Below are positions 7,877 to 15,492 of a stretch of 61,319 bases of DNA, piece after piece; within the stretch, counting starts at the first letter, position 1; the number at the start of each line of letters is the position of its first letter. The DNA comes from CBDDBU01 sp965226045 (GTDB lineage Bacteria; Pseudomonadota; Alphaproteobacteria; VGEJ01): positions 1 to 61,319 of the forward strand of contig CBDDBU010000006.1 in the NCBI GenBank assembly GCA_965226045.1, written 5' to 3'. The notes beneath the pieces were generated by a model. It was not told the DNA's origin. It saw only the letters and a program-made list of their open reading frames with translations, and made no database searches. The position numbers and the translations under genes are program-made.

Positions 7877-8494
7877 ATGAAGCCGTGGTTGATCGTATTC
7901 GTGCGGGCGCCGCGTTACGGCGCCGTCAAGCACCGCTTGGCGGCCGGCATCGGGCGTGCGGCGGCGTGGCGTTTCTATCGCCGCTGTAGCGACGACGTTG
8001 CGCGGCGGCTCGGCGGCGATCGGCGCTGGGTAACGGTAGTGGCCGTCACGCCCGACCGGTTCGCCCGCGCGGGCCAATTCTGGCCCGGCCATCTGCCGCG
8101 CATCGGCCAAGGCAGTGGCGACATCGGCCGACGCATGTCGCGCGCCCTGGGGTCTGGCCCCGGCGGCCCGGTGGTCATCGTGGGCGGCGACATCCCCACC
8201 ATCACGCGCCGTCATGTTGCCGCCGCGTTCGCGGCGCTCGGCCGCGACGACGCCGTCCTCGGGCCCGCGGCTGACGGCGGCTATTGGCTGATCGGGCTCC
8301 GTCACGGCGGGGGTCGCCGCGATCTCTTCACCAACGTTCGCTGGTCGAGCGAGCATGCCATGGCTGACACGCTCGCCAACTTCGACCGGCGCTACCGCGT
8401 CAAGTGTCTCGATCGACTGCGAGACATCGACACGGCGGCCGACTATTGGGCGTGGCGTGCGGCCGCTACTCCTCGGCGCTGGGAAGCGAGCTGA
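7877..8494 (+). CDS. TIGR04282-family (DUF2064) glycosyltransferase partner
   Basis: The protein of about 205 residues matches the DUF2064/TIGR04282 family with a nucleotidyltransferase-like fold: LIVFVRAPRYGAVKHRLA at the N-terminus, VIVGGDIPTITRRHV (metal-binding GGD in place of the usual GxD) and the LGPAADGGYWLIGL signature. It starts 16 bases after the stop of the TIGR04283 gene, so the two form an operon. I chose ATG 7877, which places the family's first strand right at the start; a TTG at 7865 is possible. Its 3' end overlaps the convergent prsT-like fragment by 29 bases. Confidence 0.82.
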   Translation: MKPWLIVFVRAPRYGAVKHRLAAGIGRAAAWRFYRRCSDDVARRLGGDRRWVTVVAVTPDRFARAGQFWPGHLPRIGQGSGDIGRRMSRALGSGPGGPVVIVGGDIPTITRRHVAAAFAALGRDDAVLGPAADGGYWLIGLRHGGGRRDLFTNVRWSSEHAMADTLANFDRRYRVKCLDRLRDIDTAADYWAWRAAATPRRWEAS

Positions 8495-8795
8495 GCAGCG
8501 CCCGCGCCTTCTCGCCGATCTCGGTCGCGGGCGCGGCTTCGATTATCGTCTCGAGCTCATGGCGCGCCTCGGCCGTACGGCCGAGGCTGTTGAGCGCCAC
8601 CGCCAGATGGTAGCTAATGCCGGGATTGCGCGAGGCGCGCGCCCCGGCGTCGCGCAGCAGCTTGAGGCCACGGTCGGTCTCGCCTTCCATCACCAAGATC
8701 CAGCCGAGGGTATCGAGCGTTGCGGGATGGTTGGGGGCGAGTTCGTGCGCGCGCTCGGCGTAGGCGAGGGCGCGGGGATCGCCGAGGTCGCGCTC
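8466..8795 (-). pseudogene. C-terminal fragment of a PrsT-like TPR protein
   Basis: About 110 residues of TPR sequence are readable on the minus strand: DPRALAYAERAHELAPNHPA, then TLDTLGWILVMEGETDRGLK, then NPGISYHLAVALNSLGRTAE, ending in ALLSSLPSAEE. This closely resembles the C-terminus of the large TPR lipoprotein PrsT of PEP-CTERM/XrtA polysaccharide systems. The rest of the roughly 900-residue family member is absent. The homology stops near 8795, where plus-strand rsbT-like sequence begins, so this is one side of a fusion of unrelated fragments. It suggests that the lineage had a PEP-CTERM system. Confidence 0.65.
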
Positions 8796-8930
8796 GCCCT
8801 GAGCGACGGCTTCACGACTGGCGGCGGCCTCGGTCAGAGTCTGCCCGGGTCGAAACGGCTGATGGATTCGCTGACCATCACCGCGAGGCCGGAAGGCGGG
8901 ACGCGCATCGAAATCGAGAAATGGAAGTGA
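8796..8930 (+). pseudogene. C-terminal fragment of an RsbT-like anti-sigma kinase
   Basis: The plus strand encodes ALSDGFTTGGGLGQSLPGSK, then RLMDSLTITARPEGGTRIEI and a TGA stop at 8928-8930. This is the typical C-terminal ATP-lid and last strands of GHKL-type Ser/Thr kinases of the RsbT/RsbW group. The N-terminal two thirds are missing; homology begins abruptly where the prsT-like fragment ends. Partner-switching kinases of this type regulate stress sigma factors or secretion. Confidence 0.65.
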
Positions 8931-9082
8931 TGCGCCTCGGCGTCCGGGACGACGCCGATGTCGGCCAGGTTCGACGCCAGGTTGGGGCGATGGCCGCGAA
9001 CGCCGGCTTCGATCGCGTGAGCCGCGACGAATTGGCCGTGGTCGCCACCGAGCTTGCCACCAATCTGGTCCGCCATGGCACG
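8930..9082 (+). pseudogene. N-terminal fragment of a SpoIIE-type phosphatase with ATPase-like domain
   Basis: It starts with ATG 8930, overlapping the TGA of the rsbT fragment in a TGATG arrangement that marks translational coupling. The readable part (MRLGVRDDADVGQVRRQVGA, later ELAVVATELATNLVRHGT) matches the N-terminal HATPase_c_2 domain, including the N-box, of SpoIIE phosphatases that follow rsbT in RsbRSTU clusters. Homology stops at about 9082; the ATP lid and the phosphatase domain are absent. Residual bases to 9159 show nothing I recognise. Confidence 0.6.
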
Positions 9083-9159
9083 GTCGCCGGGACCATATCG
9101 GCGGTGCCGATCGCGCCGTCGATCGAAGGGGGCGGGGTCGGAAAGGCCCGCGCGGCGAC

Positions 9160-9897
9160 CTAGGCGCCGTCGCGTCCGGCGCGGGCAACGACGAGATCCA
9201 TCCAACCGTCGGCCAGCGTGCGTGCGAAGCGGGCCGCGGCGGGCGCGTAGTCCGACATTTGCGAGCGGATTTGGTTTTCCACGGCGTCGGCGCGCGCGCC
9301 GCGATGCTGCTCGAGGTTGTCGCGACCGGCCCCGATCCAGGTTTCGATCTGGCTCGCCCCGACCTCGAAGTGGCACTGAAAGCCGTAGCTGGTGGCGCCG
9401 ACGCGGAACCCCTGGTGGCGGCAGGTTGCGCCGGTCATCAAGAGTTCGGCCCCGGTCGGGAGGTCAAATGTGTCCTCGTGCCATTCGAAGATCGTCTGGC
9501 GGCGGGCAAGGCCGGCCAGCACCGCTTCCTTGGCGCCCGCGTCGGTCAGTTCGAGCGGCACGTAGCCGACCTCGAGATCGCCCAGGGGATACACCGCGCC
9601 GGCGAAGCTGCGGGCCAGGAGCTGGCTGCCGAGGCAAACCCCGAGCACCGGCTTCTCGGCGGCGTGAAAGGCGCGGATCAAGGTCGTCACCGGCTCGAAG
9701 ATATGATCGTAGTCAGGATCCGCCGCGCTCATCGAACCACCGAGAACGAGCAGTCCCGCGTGGCCGTCTGGATTTTGCGGCAACACGCCGCCCGCGTGGG
9801 GATTGACGTTGTGGCAACTGGCGCCACGCGCCTCGATGCGCTCGCCGATCAGATAGGGCAGCGCGCTCGGATGATTGATGATGGCGAGGATTTGCAC
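9160..9897 (-). CDS. Class I glutamine amidotransferase (GMP synthase-like)
   Basis: The product of about 245 residues is a stand-alone class I glutamine amidotransferase. The nucleophile elbow is VLGVCLGSQLLA, with the oxyanion glycine region LLVLGGSMSA upstream and the His/Glu pair in FQCHFEVG. It releases ammonia from glutamine for an unknown acceptor; such proteins are often annotated as GMP synthase-like or gamma-glutamyl hydrolase-like. I chose GTG 9897 because homology starts directly there (VQILAIINHPSALP) and the longer frame upstream is low-complexity. It is divergent from the DUF427 gene. A second member lies at 41738-42439. Confidence 0.8.
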   Translation of the reverse strand: MQILAIINHPSALPYLIGERIEARGASCHNVNPHAGGVLPQNPDGHAGLLVLGGSMSAADPDYDHIFEPVTTLIRAFHAAEKPVLGVCLGSQLLARSFAGAVYPLGDLEVGYVPLELTDAGAKEAVLAGLARRQTIFEWHEDTFDLPTGAELLMTGATCRHQGFRVGATSYGFQCHFEVGASQIETWIGAGRDNLEQHRGARADAVENQIRSQMSDYAPAAARFARTLADGWMDLVVARAGRDGA

Positions 9898-9992
9898 AGG
9901 GCGCCGGGGCCGGTTGCACGGGGGTTGCGCGGGGAGCGGAGGAGGCCAATATCCTTTACTCCCGAGGGCGCGACAAGAGCGGAGGCGAGACC

Positions 9993-10796
9993 ATGACGGC
10001 GAACGCGGAAGACCCCACCGGCTCCGCCGGGCGCGCGGCGGACCAGGGCTACACGCTGGTGCTGGAGCCAAGCCCACGGCGCGTGCGCGCGGTTTTCGCC
10101 GGCGAGACCATCGCCGACAGCCGCCGCATGATGCTGCTGCACGAGAGCGGCCACCTGCCGGTCTATTATTTCCCGCTCAAGGACTTGGGCGACGAGTTTC
10201 TGGTCGCGAGCGCCCACGGCACCCACTGTCCCCACAAGGGCGACGCGACCTATCGGTCGGTGCGGGTGGGCGAGCGCGTCGCCGAGAACGCGGTGTGGAC
10301 TTATCCTAAGCCGATCGCCGGCGCCACCGACCTGGCGCCATACGCGGCGATCTATTGGAACAAGATGGATGCCTGGTACGAGGAGGACGAGGAAATCTTC
10401 GTCCACGCCCGCGACCCCTACAAGCGGGTCGACGCGGTGCCGAGCACGCGCGCGGTGGAGGTCGTGCTGGGTGGCGAGACCGTCGCTTCGAGCCGGCGCG
10501 CCCGCTTCGTCTTCGAGACCGGCCTGCGGACCCGCTATTACCTGCCGGTCGAGGACGTCCGCATGGACCTGCTGGAACCGAGCGAAACGTTGACCCGCTG
10601 TCCCTACAAGGGGGAGGCGCGCTACTGGCGGGCGCGGGTCGGGGCGACGGTGTACGACGACATCGTCTGGAGCTACCCCGATCCGGTGCCCGAGTGCCCC
10701 AAGATCAAGGACCTGATGTGCTTCTACAACGAGTACGTCGACGCCATCCGCATCGACGGCGAGGTCGTGGAGAAAACACCCACGCCCTGGTCCTGA
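9993..10796 (+). CDS. Tandem DUF427 protein
   Basis: The 267-residue protein holds two copies of the DUF427 fold. The first (about residues 25-105) has VRAVFAGETIADSRR, PVYYFPLKDLG and CPHKGDATY. The second (about 150-235) has VEVVLGGETVASSRR, RYYLPVEDVRMDLLEPSETL and CPYKGEARYW. Each copy keeps the Cys-Pro-(H/Y)-Lys-Gly motif, and the second ends in a region (IKDLMCFYNEYVDAIRIDGE) typical of the longer versions. The fold is a small beta-tent with unknown activity. A ggaggcgag ribosome site precedes ATG 9993. Confidence 0.85.
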   Translation: MTANAEDPTGSAGRAADQGYTLVLEPSPRRVRAVFAGETIADSRRMMLLHESGHLPVYYFPLKDLGDEFLVASAHGTHCPHKGDATYRSVRVGERVAENAVWTYPKPIAGATDLAPYAAIYWNKMDAWYEEDEEIFVHARDPYKRVDAVPSTRAVEVVLGGETVASSRRARFVFETGLRTRYYLPVEDVRMDLLEPSETLTRCPYKGEARYWRARVGATVYDDIVWSYPDPVPECPKIKDLMCFYNEYVDAIRIDGEVVEKTPTPWS

Positions 10797-10864
10797 AGCG
10801 GCGCGCCATGGTCCTGAAGCAAGGCGCGTTAGCGAGCCAGCGGCGCTAGTCCTCGCCCAGGGAG

Positions 10865-12043
10865 TCACCTGCGCCCCGACCGTCCCCCAGCGAGACCGGG
10901 GGGGGCGTCGCGGCCCATCTTGTCGTGGACGGCCACGGCGGTGGCGCCGTCGCTTGCGGCGGCGCCGACACCGATGCGTCGAACCGCGGGCGAGTCCAGC
11001 CGGTAGCACCACAGCGTTTCACCCTCGATGGTCGAGTTGTCTCGATATACGAGACCATCGGTCTCTTCGACGGCGACGAACGGCGCCGGCCCAAACACCG
11101 GGCGGCTGCTTTCGATCCAGAGATGGTCGCCCTCGGCCGTCAGCGAGAGGTCGAGGCGCGGCGCTGGGCGCGGGCGAGCGAGAGCGATGCGCGCGGCCTC
11201 GGGCGCGGTGGCGTAACGCCAGCGAACATCGGGATAGCGCGCCGCGATGCCCTTGACGAGTGCGCTGGCGCGCGCGATTTCCGGGCGCATGTCGCGCCGG
11301 TCGTGGTTGGAGTAGGCGAGCACCGTGGTGGCGCCGGCCGCCGTGCGCTCAAAGGCCCGGGCGACGTCATCGGCTTCCAGCCGGCAGCGCGCACTGTCGA
11401 TATCGATCGCCCGGAAGATGGCGCGACGCATGCCGCCGGCGTGGCGGTAGTCGTCGTGGTCGGGGTGGTAGGGCGACCAGTCGGCGGGGGCGTGACGCCA
11501 GTCCCATTGAGCGCCGGGTCCGCCGCGATCATCGGCGTGGGCGCGATTGGAGAAGTCGAACGGGATGAATTGCTCCAGCCACAGCGAGAGGTCGTTGCGT
11601 TCGACGTTGCCGCCAGCGCGAAACGCGTTCGGGAACCAACCCCGGTCGAGAATTCGCCGCGCCAGAACCTGCTCGGGCCAGTCGTTGACGGTCCACGAGG
11701 TGCTGTAGCGCAGAGGGTTCCCATCGCCGCGAATGGCGTGAAAATGCCAGGCCCACGCGTCGCCGGCGGCGTTGTCGCCCGGGACCCGCTCACCAAGCAG
11801 CCGCTGGTAGGCGTCCCAGACGGTGTGAAACCCCGTCGCCTTGCGCCGCGGATTGGCGGCGAAGCCGACATTGTCGACCACGAACCAGGTGAAGGTGTAG
11901 GGCGTGCCGTCGGGCGATGCGTGCGCGGCGCGGAAGGCCGGCGCGGTGACGGCGCGAACCATGTCCTCGATCTCGGCCCAGCGCGATAGGTACGCCAATC
12001 GAGGCGGTGCGAAGAAGTCGGCAACCTCCGCCTCGCGGTGTCA
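10865..12043 (-). pseudogene. 5'-truncated gene of unknown function, possible carbohydrate-deacetylase-like fold
   Basis: An open frame of about 390 codons has no valid start near its 5' end: in-frame sequence (REAEVADFFAPPRLAYLSRW) continues upstream of the ATG at 11998 to a stop just beyond 12040. There it meets the start of the plus-strand module at 12038. Visible sequence includes WAWHFHAIRGDG, WFPNAFRAGGNVERNDLSLW and LAYSNHDRRDMRPEI, with many His/Asp residues, reminiscent of metal-dependent polysaccharide deacetylase-like barrels, but I cannot name the family. The abrupt boundary suggests that insertion of the 12-13.4 kb module removed the N-terminus. A product from the ATG at 11998 is possible. 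Confidence 0.5.
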
Positions 12044-12505
12044 ACGGCCGCCGTTGTGACGGTCTCTGTGCCCATCGCTGTTGCCGCGAGCACGGACTCG
12101 CAAGCCGATCCGGATCAATGGTTCCTGGACGTGGAGCGCGAGCTACTCGACCTCCGCGCCGAGGTCAGCCGAATGCCGGACGACACGCCGGGCCCGGTGG
12201 TCGCCCCGTACTTCCATCGCATCTGCGCGATGGAGGACCGGATCGCCAGCACGCCGTGCCGGACGGTCATGGGCGCCAACGTGAAGATGCGCCGCTTGCT
12301 CGCGCCGAATGACGTTGGCATCGAGGCCGGCTTCGCGCCGTTCGACATGGACTCGCTCCATCACATTCAAGCGCTCATCGCGGGGTTGGGAGGTGCGTCA
12401 TGGCCGGGCGCGTCCAACCGGCCTACACGGATTGCGTCGCGAGAGCGGCGGTCCGGCTCGGCGCGAACTGGGACAGGTGCAACCGCGCGAACGAGGAGCA
12501 GGTAA
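12038..12505 (+). CDS. Small exported-like protein of unknown function, first gene of a four-gene module
   Basis: GTG 12038 opens a frame of 155 codons whose N-terminus (VVTVSVPIAVAASTDSQADP) looks like a short signal or membrane-proximal segment. The middle (WFLDVERELLDLRAEVSRMP, later YFHRICAMEDRIASTP) is helical. After about residue 122 the codon pattern becomes Arg-rich and overlaps the next gene from 12400, so the true end may have been nearer 12400. Similar short proteins occur repeatedly in Rhodospirillales-type genomes near mobile regions. No function is known to me. Confidence 0.5.
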   Translation: MSTAAVVTVSVPIAVAASTDSQADPDQWFLDVERELLDLRAEVSRMPDDTPGPVVAPYFHRICAMEDRIASTPCRTVMGANVKMRRLLAPNDVGIEAGFAPFDMDSLHHIQALIAGLGGASWPGASNRPTRIASRERRSGSARTGTGATARTRSR

Positions 12506-12615
12506 GCCTCGGCCAGAGCAACGAAGCGCGCGAACGCTACCACCACCTGGAACGCCGCCGCGAGCTCCTCTCCGACGAGCAAAGGCTTCTCGAGCGCAAC
12601 ATCGTGGAGATCTGA
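12400..12615 (+). CDS. Small helical unknown protein, second gene of the module
   Basis: The 71-residue product (starting MAGRVQPAYTDCVARAAVRL) is charged and helical, with a likely coiled coil in the second half (EARERYHHLERRRELLSDEQ). It begins inside the end of the preceding frame and is followed by the next gene after 21 bases, so the four genes are tightly packed. I do not recognise a family. Confidence 0.45.
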   Translation: MAGRVQPAYTDCVARAAVRLGANWDRCNRANEEQVSLGQSNEARERYHHLERRRELLSDEQRLLERNIVEI

Positions 12616-12636
12616 GCGGAGAGCCTGGCCGGCGCG

Positions 12637-12897
12637 ATGGCGCAAGTGATGATGGTGGCGGCGGTCGCCACGGACTGGCGCGATCGGGTCGTTCCACAGG
12701 ACGACACCGACGAGCGGGCGTTCCGCGACGACATGAAGCGGATCGGCAAGGCGGCGTACTCGATCCTGGCGGTGATCGAGAGCCACGGCGGCATCGCGCG
12801 GGCCGAGATTGCCGGCGAGCACTACGTGCCGGAGCGCTGCGATCCGCACGGGATGGTGAGCGCCTTTCTCGCCGAGCCTGTGGGAGACGCGTCGTGA
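12637..12897 (+). CDS. Small unknown protein, third gene of the module
   Basis: The frame encodes 86 residues starting MAQVMMVAAVATDWRDRVVP. The centre (DDMKRIGKAAYSILAVIESH) is helical and could be a small winged-helix-like domain. Its TGA stop overlaps the GTG start of the next gene in a GTGA arrangement, indicating translational coupling. No family is recognised. Confidence 0.45.
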   Translation: MAQVMMVAAVATDWRDRVVPQDDTDERAFRDDMKRIGKAAYSILAVIESHGGIARAEIAGEHYVPERCDPHGMVSAFLAEPVGDAS

Positions 12898-13349
12898 CGG
12901 CGCTCAAGGCGCTGGTGGTGTACAGCGACATCCCGGATGGCTGCCAGGTCGAGATGGTCGCCAACGATGCTCACGCGCCGTATCTGAGGGCCGGCGAGTG
13001 GGCGGTGATCGACACCAGCCAGACCGACATCGAGTTCGGCCAGCTGTACTCGGTGATGCAGTCCAAGGGTCCGGTAATCTGGCAGGTGTGCGACGAGCCC
13101 GAGCGGGGCAAGGCTCCAGGCCGGCCAGCGTGCGCCTGGCTGCATCCGCTCGCGCGCCAAGACCTGCAGGCCGAGCTCGACCGCGCAGACGCACTCCACC
13201 GCCAGTACCCAGGCTGCATCGTGCACCTGCGGCTGTTCATGTCGGACGGCCCGATCCACCTGGACCCGCTCCGGGAGCAGATCGTCGGCCGTGTCGTCGG
13301 TGTCTACCAGGCGGAGTCGATGCCGCTGCGGATCACCACCGCCGCCTGA
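12894..13349 (+). CDS. S24/LexA-like unknown protein, fourth gene of the module
   Basis: The product has about 151 residues. Its first half (VEMVANDAHAPYLRAGEWAV, then FGQLYSVMQSKGPVIWQV) resembles the S24/LexA peptidase beta fold, in which a site for the catalytic serine is followed by a (R/P)-x-G-(D/E)-W-x-V-(I/V)-D strand. The usual Ser is not evident (NDAHAPYL), so it may lack peptidase activity. It is coupled to the preceding gene and followed by a hairpin terminator. The assignment rests on local pattern only. Confidence 0.45.
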   Translation: MTALKALVVYSDIPDGCQVEMVANDAHAPYLRAGEWAVIDTSQTDIEFGQLYSVMQSKGPVIWQVCDEPERGKAPGRPACAWLHPLARQDLQAELDRADALHRQYPGCIVHLRLFMSDGPIHLDPLREQIVGRVVGVYQAESMPLRITTAA

Positions 13350-13372
13350 TCCCCACGATCCGCCACCCAACT

Positions 13373-13403
13373 CGCCCCGGTCGCGAGATCGGGGCGTTCC
13401 TTT
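13373..13403 (+). terminator. Rho-independent-type terminator of the four-gene module
   Basis: A 7-bp GC stem, cgccccg at 13373-13379 and cggggcg at 13390-13396, encloses a 10-base loop and is followed by ttccttt. It stands 24 bases after the stop of the last gene of the module and faces the convergent amtB remnant. Confidence 0.7.
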
Positions 13404-14633
13404 GCCGGCATGGTGCGCGCCTGCTTCGGCGCGCTGAGCGGCCTTCTCGCTCCTCCGGGCACCCGCCCCCCACCGGAGTGGGCCGAGATCGCGCCTTGCG
13501 CATGCGTGACGTTCGCCGCCGCGCGCCGCGCGCGGCCTACCAGCATGCGCTCACAAATTGTATCCGCGCTCGCCGTGATATGTGATATCCAGACCCTCGG
13601 TCTCCTCGTGTTCGCTGACGCGCAGTCCCATGACTGCGACCACGAACTTCAGGATGATGTAGCTGAACACCCCGGCCCAGATCGCCGTGGCAACGATGCC
13701 GACCGCCTGAACCCAAAGCTGATGCACCATCGTTCCTTCCAGTCCGAGACCGCCAAGCACTGCGGCGGCCATGAAACTGGTGAGCAGGATGCCCAAGGCA
13801 CCGCCCACACCGTGGACCGCGAAGACATCAAGGGAATCATCGAGCTTGAGAACTTTTTGAACGATGTGGGCCATGACGTAACAAACGATGCCGGCCGCGA
13901 AGCCGATGACGAGCGCGCCGACGGGGCCGACATAGCCGGACGCCGGCGTGATGGTCGCAAGTCCCGCGATGGCGCCCGTGGCGATGCCCACGAGAGTGGG
14001 TTTTCCATGATGGAACCACTGCACGAACATCCATGTCAGGGCAGCCGTGGCCGCGGCGACGTGCGTCACCAGCAAAGCCATGCCCGCATTCGCGTCGGCA
14101 GCCAAGGCGCTGCCTGCATTGAATCCGAACCATCCGACCCACAGCATGGCAGCGCCGGCCATCGTCAATCCCGGATTGTGGGCGGGTCGGTCATCTGCTG
14201 GATACCCTCTGCGGCTGCCTAGCATCGTAGCGACCACCAGAGCGGACACGCCGGCGGTCACGTGGACGACGAGGCCGCCAGCAAAATCCAGCACGCCGAG
14301 GGCGGCCAGCCAGCCACCGCCCCACACCCAATGGGCGACCGGCGAATACACGATGATGGACCAGAGCACGCTGAACAGGAGCACGGCGCCAAATTTCATG
14401 CGCTCGGGATAGGCCCCAACGATCAGCGCGGGCGTGATGATAGCGAAGGTCATCTGAAAGGGGATTATAAACGCTACTTGACGCCGCCCCTCCGCGAGGG
14501 CACGATGGAAGGATGGGTTGGGAGGCGATCAAGAAGACGGGCCAATGGGGCGGATGCCGTCATCTTCTACGGAAATGTCGTGGTTTGGGTGCGGGAACTG
14601 TTTACCCGTTCAGACAGGGATGTTTGCGTCGAA

Positions 14634-15083
14634 ATGATAGGTTCCATCGTAAGTCTGCATTCGCTCTATCTTGGAGCGGCAGTGGGTTCGGTAATACTAG
14701 CGTTTGGTTGTTCATGGGCAGGCATTTCTTGGGCGAAGGGCGTTTACAAACGATGGAAAGACGAACGACAAAGAAATAGCCCGTCGGGCAAATTCAGGAG
14801 GCGACATGACGTTGTAATGCGCGAATTCAATCTTATAGAACAGGATAGAGCGTACGAATACGACAACCTTTCTAGTCGATCAAAAGCGTGGAAACGCGCA
14901 CAACGAGAAATCCTTCGATTTGAATTATCGAAGGACGGCTTGGCAACTCCAGATCCAGAAACCGACAGCGATGAGGTCTGGTATGAATTCATTTCTAGAT
15001 TAATGCCTCTGTCCCAACACGGTAGAATTGAAGGGGCGAGAATTCTTGGTGCCACGTTTGACAAACGGAAAGGACAATCATGA
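14634..15083 (+). CDS. Passenger gene A of the IS1595 element: unknown protein with one N-terminal membrane helix
   Basis: From ATG 14634 the frame gives about 149 residues. Residues 8-32 (LHSLYLGAAVGSVILAFGCS) form a membrane helix, followed by a basic stretch (KGVYKRWKDERQR) and a charged helical cytoplasmic part (FNLIEQDRAYEYDNLSSRSK). GC content is clearly lower than in the surrounding amtB sequence. The frame is open further upstream (to 14262), but that part is amtB antisense and the element end, so a start inside the element is required. Its TGA overlaps an ATG at 15080. I do not recognise a family. Confidence 0.55.
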   Translation: MIGSIVSLHSLYLGAAVGSVILAFGCSWAGISWAKGVYKRWKDERQRNSPSGKFRRRHDVVMREFNLIEQDRAYEYDNLSSRSKAWKRAQREILRFELSKDGLATPDPETDSDEVWYEFISRLMPLSQHGRIEGARILGATFDKRKGQS

Positions 15084-15104
15084 CGGACGAAGAAATCAAT
15101 TCTG

Positions 15105-15386
15105 ATGCTGATCGCCATCTTGTTAGATATGCCAAAAATGAAAGAACAATCGACTGCCTTAGGAAGATTGTCCAATGTTTCTCGGGCTTTCTCTGCTTTC
15201 GTCGAGGCATCTGGGAAATCCCGAGCAGAACAAGCGCGAGCCCGAGCGTTGGAGGCCCTAAACGGCTACGATCTTCAGGAGGATATCGGGCAGCTCGGGG
15301 CTGCCCTCATGGAAAGGGAGATGCTTGAGAAGCAAATGGAGAGTCATGGATACTCCCACATGATCCGCCGAGATACTCCCACATGA
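15105..15386 (+). CDS. Passenger gene B of the IS1595 element: small helical unknown protein
   Basis: The frame from ATG 15105 (or ATG 15129) gives up to 93 residues, with an Ala/Glu/Arg-rich helical centre (KSRAEQARARALEALNGYDL) and an amphipathic tail (GQLGAALMEREMLEKQMESH). An alternative start at ATG 15080, coupled by ATGA to gene A, opens another frame (MTDEEINSDADRHLVRYAKN) that leaves helical sequence after about 30 codons, so a one-base frameshift near 15165 may have split an originally coupled gene. The last codons come from a 23-bp tandem duplication. Function is unknown. Confidence 0.45.
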   Translation: MLIAILLDMPKMKEQSTALGRLSNVSRAFSAFVEASGKSRAEQARARALEALNGYDLQEDIGQLGAALMEREMLEKQMESHGYSHMIRRDTPT

Positions 15387-15394
15387 TCCGCCGA
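15349..15394. repeat. Perfect 23-bp tandem duplication
   Basis: The 23 bases at 15349-15371 are repeated without change at 15372-15394. The duplication changes the last codons and the stop of passenger gene B. It resembles other short tandem duplications in this window. Confidence 0.9.
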
Positions 15395-15492
15395 CGGATT
15401 TGACCGGCATGAAGGCAACAATCATAAGAGATCGCGACCTTGTGGGCGCAACGCCAGAAACGCTGGCCCGCGCTCTACTGAGGCAGCCCGAC

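Noticed and set aside
12309..13349. A single long plus-strand frame of 346 codons through the four-gene module.
   Set aside because: Its first half is an Arg-rich shadow of the overlapping small genes; only the last 151 codons, starting at GTG 12894, look like a real protein.
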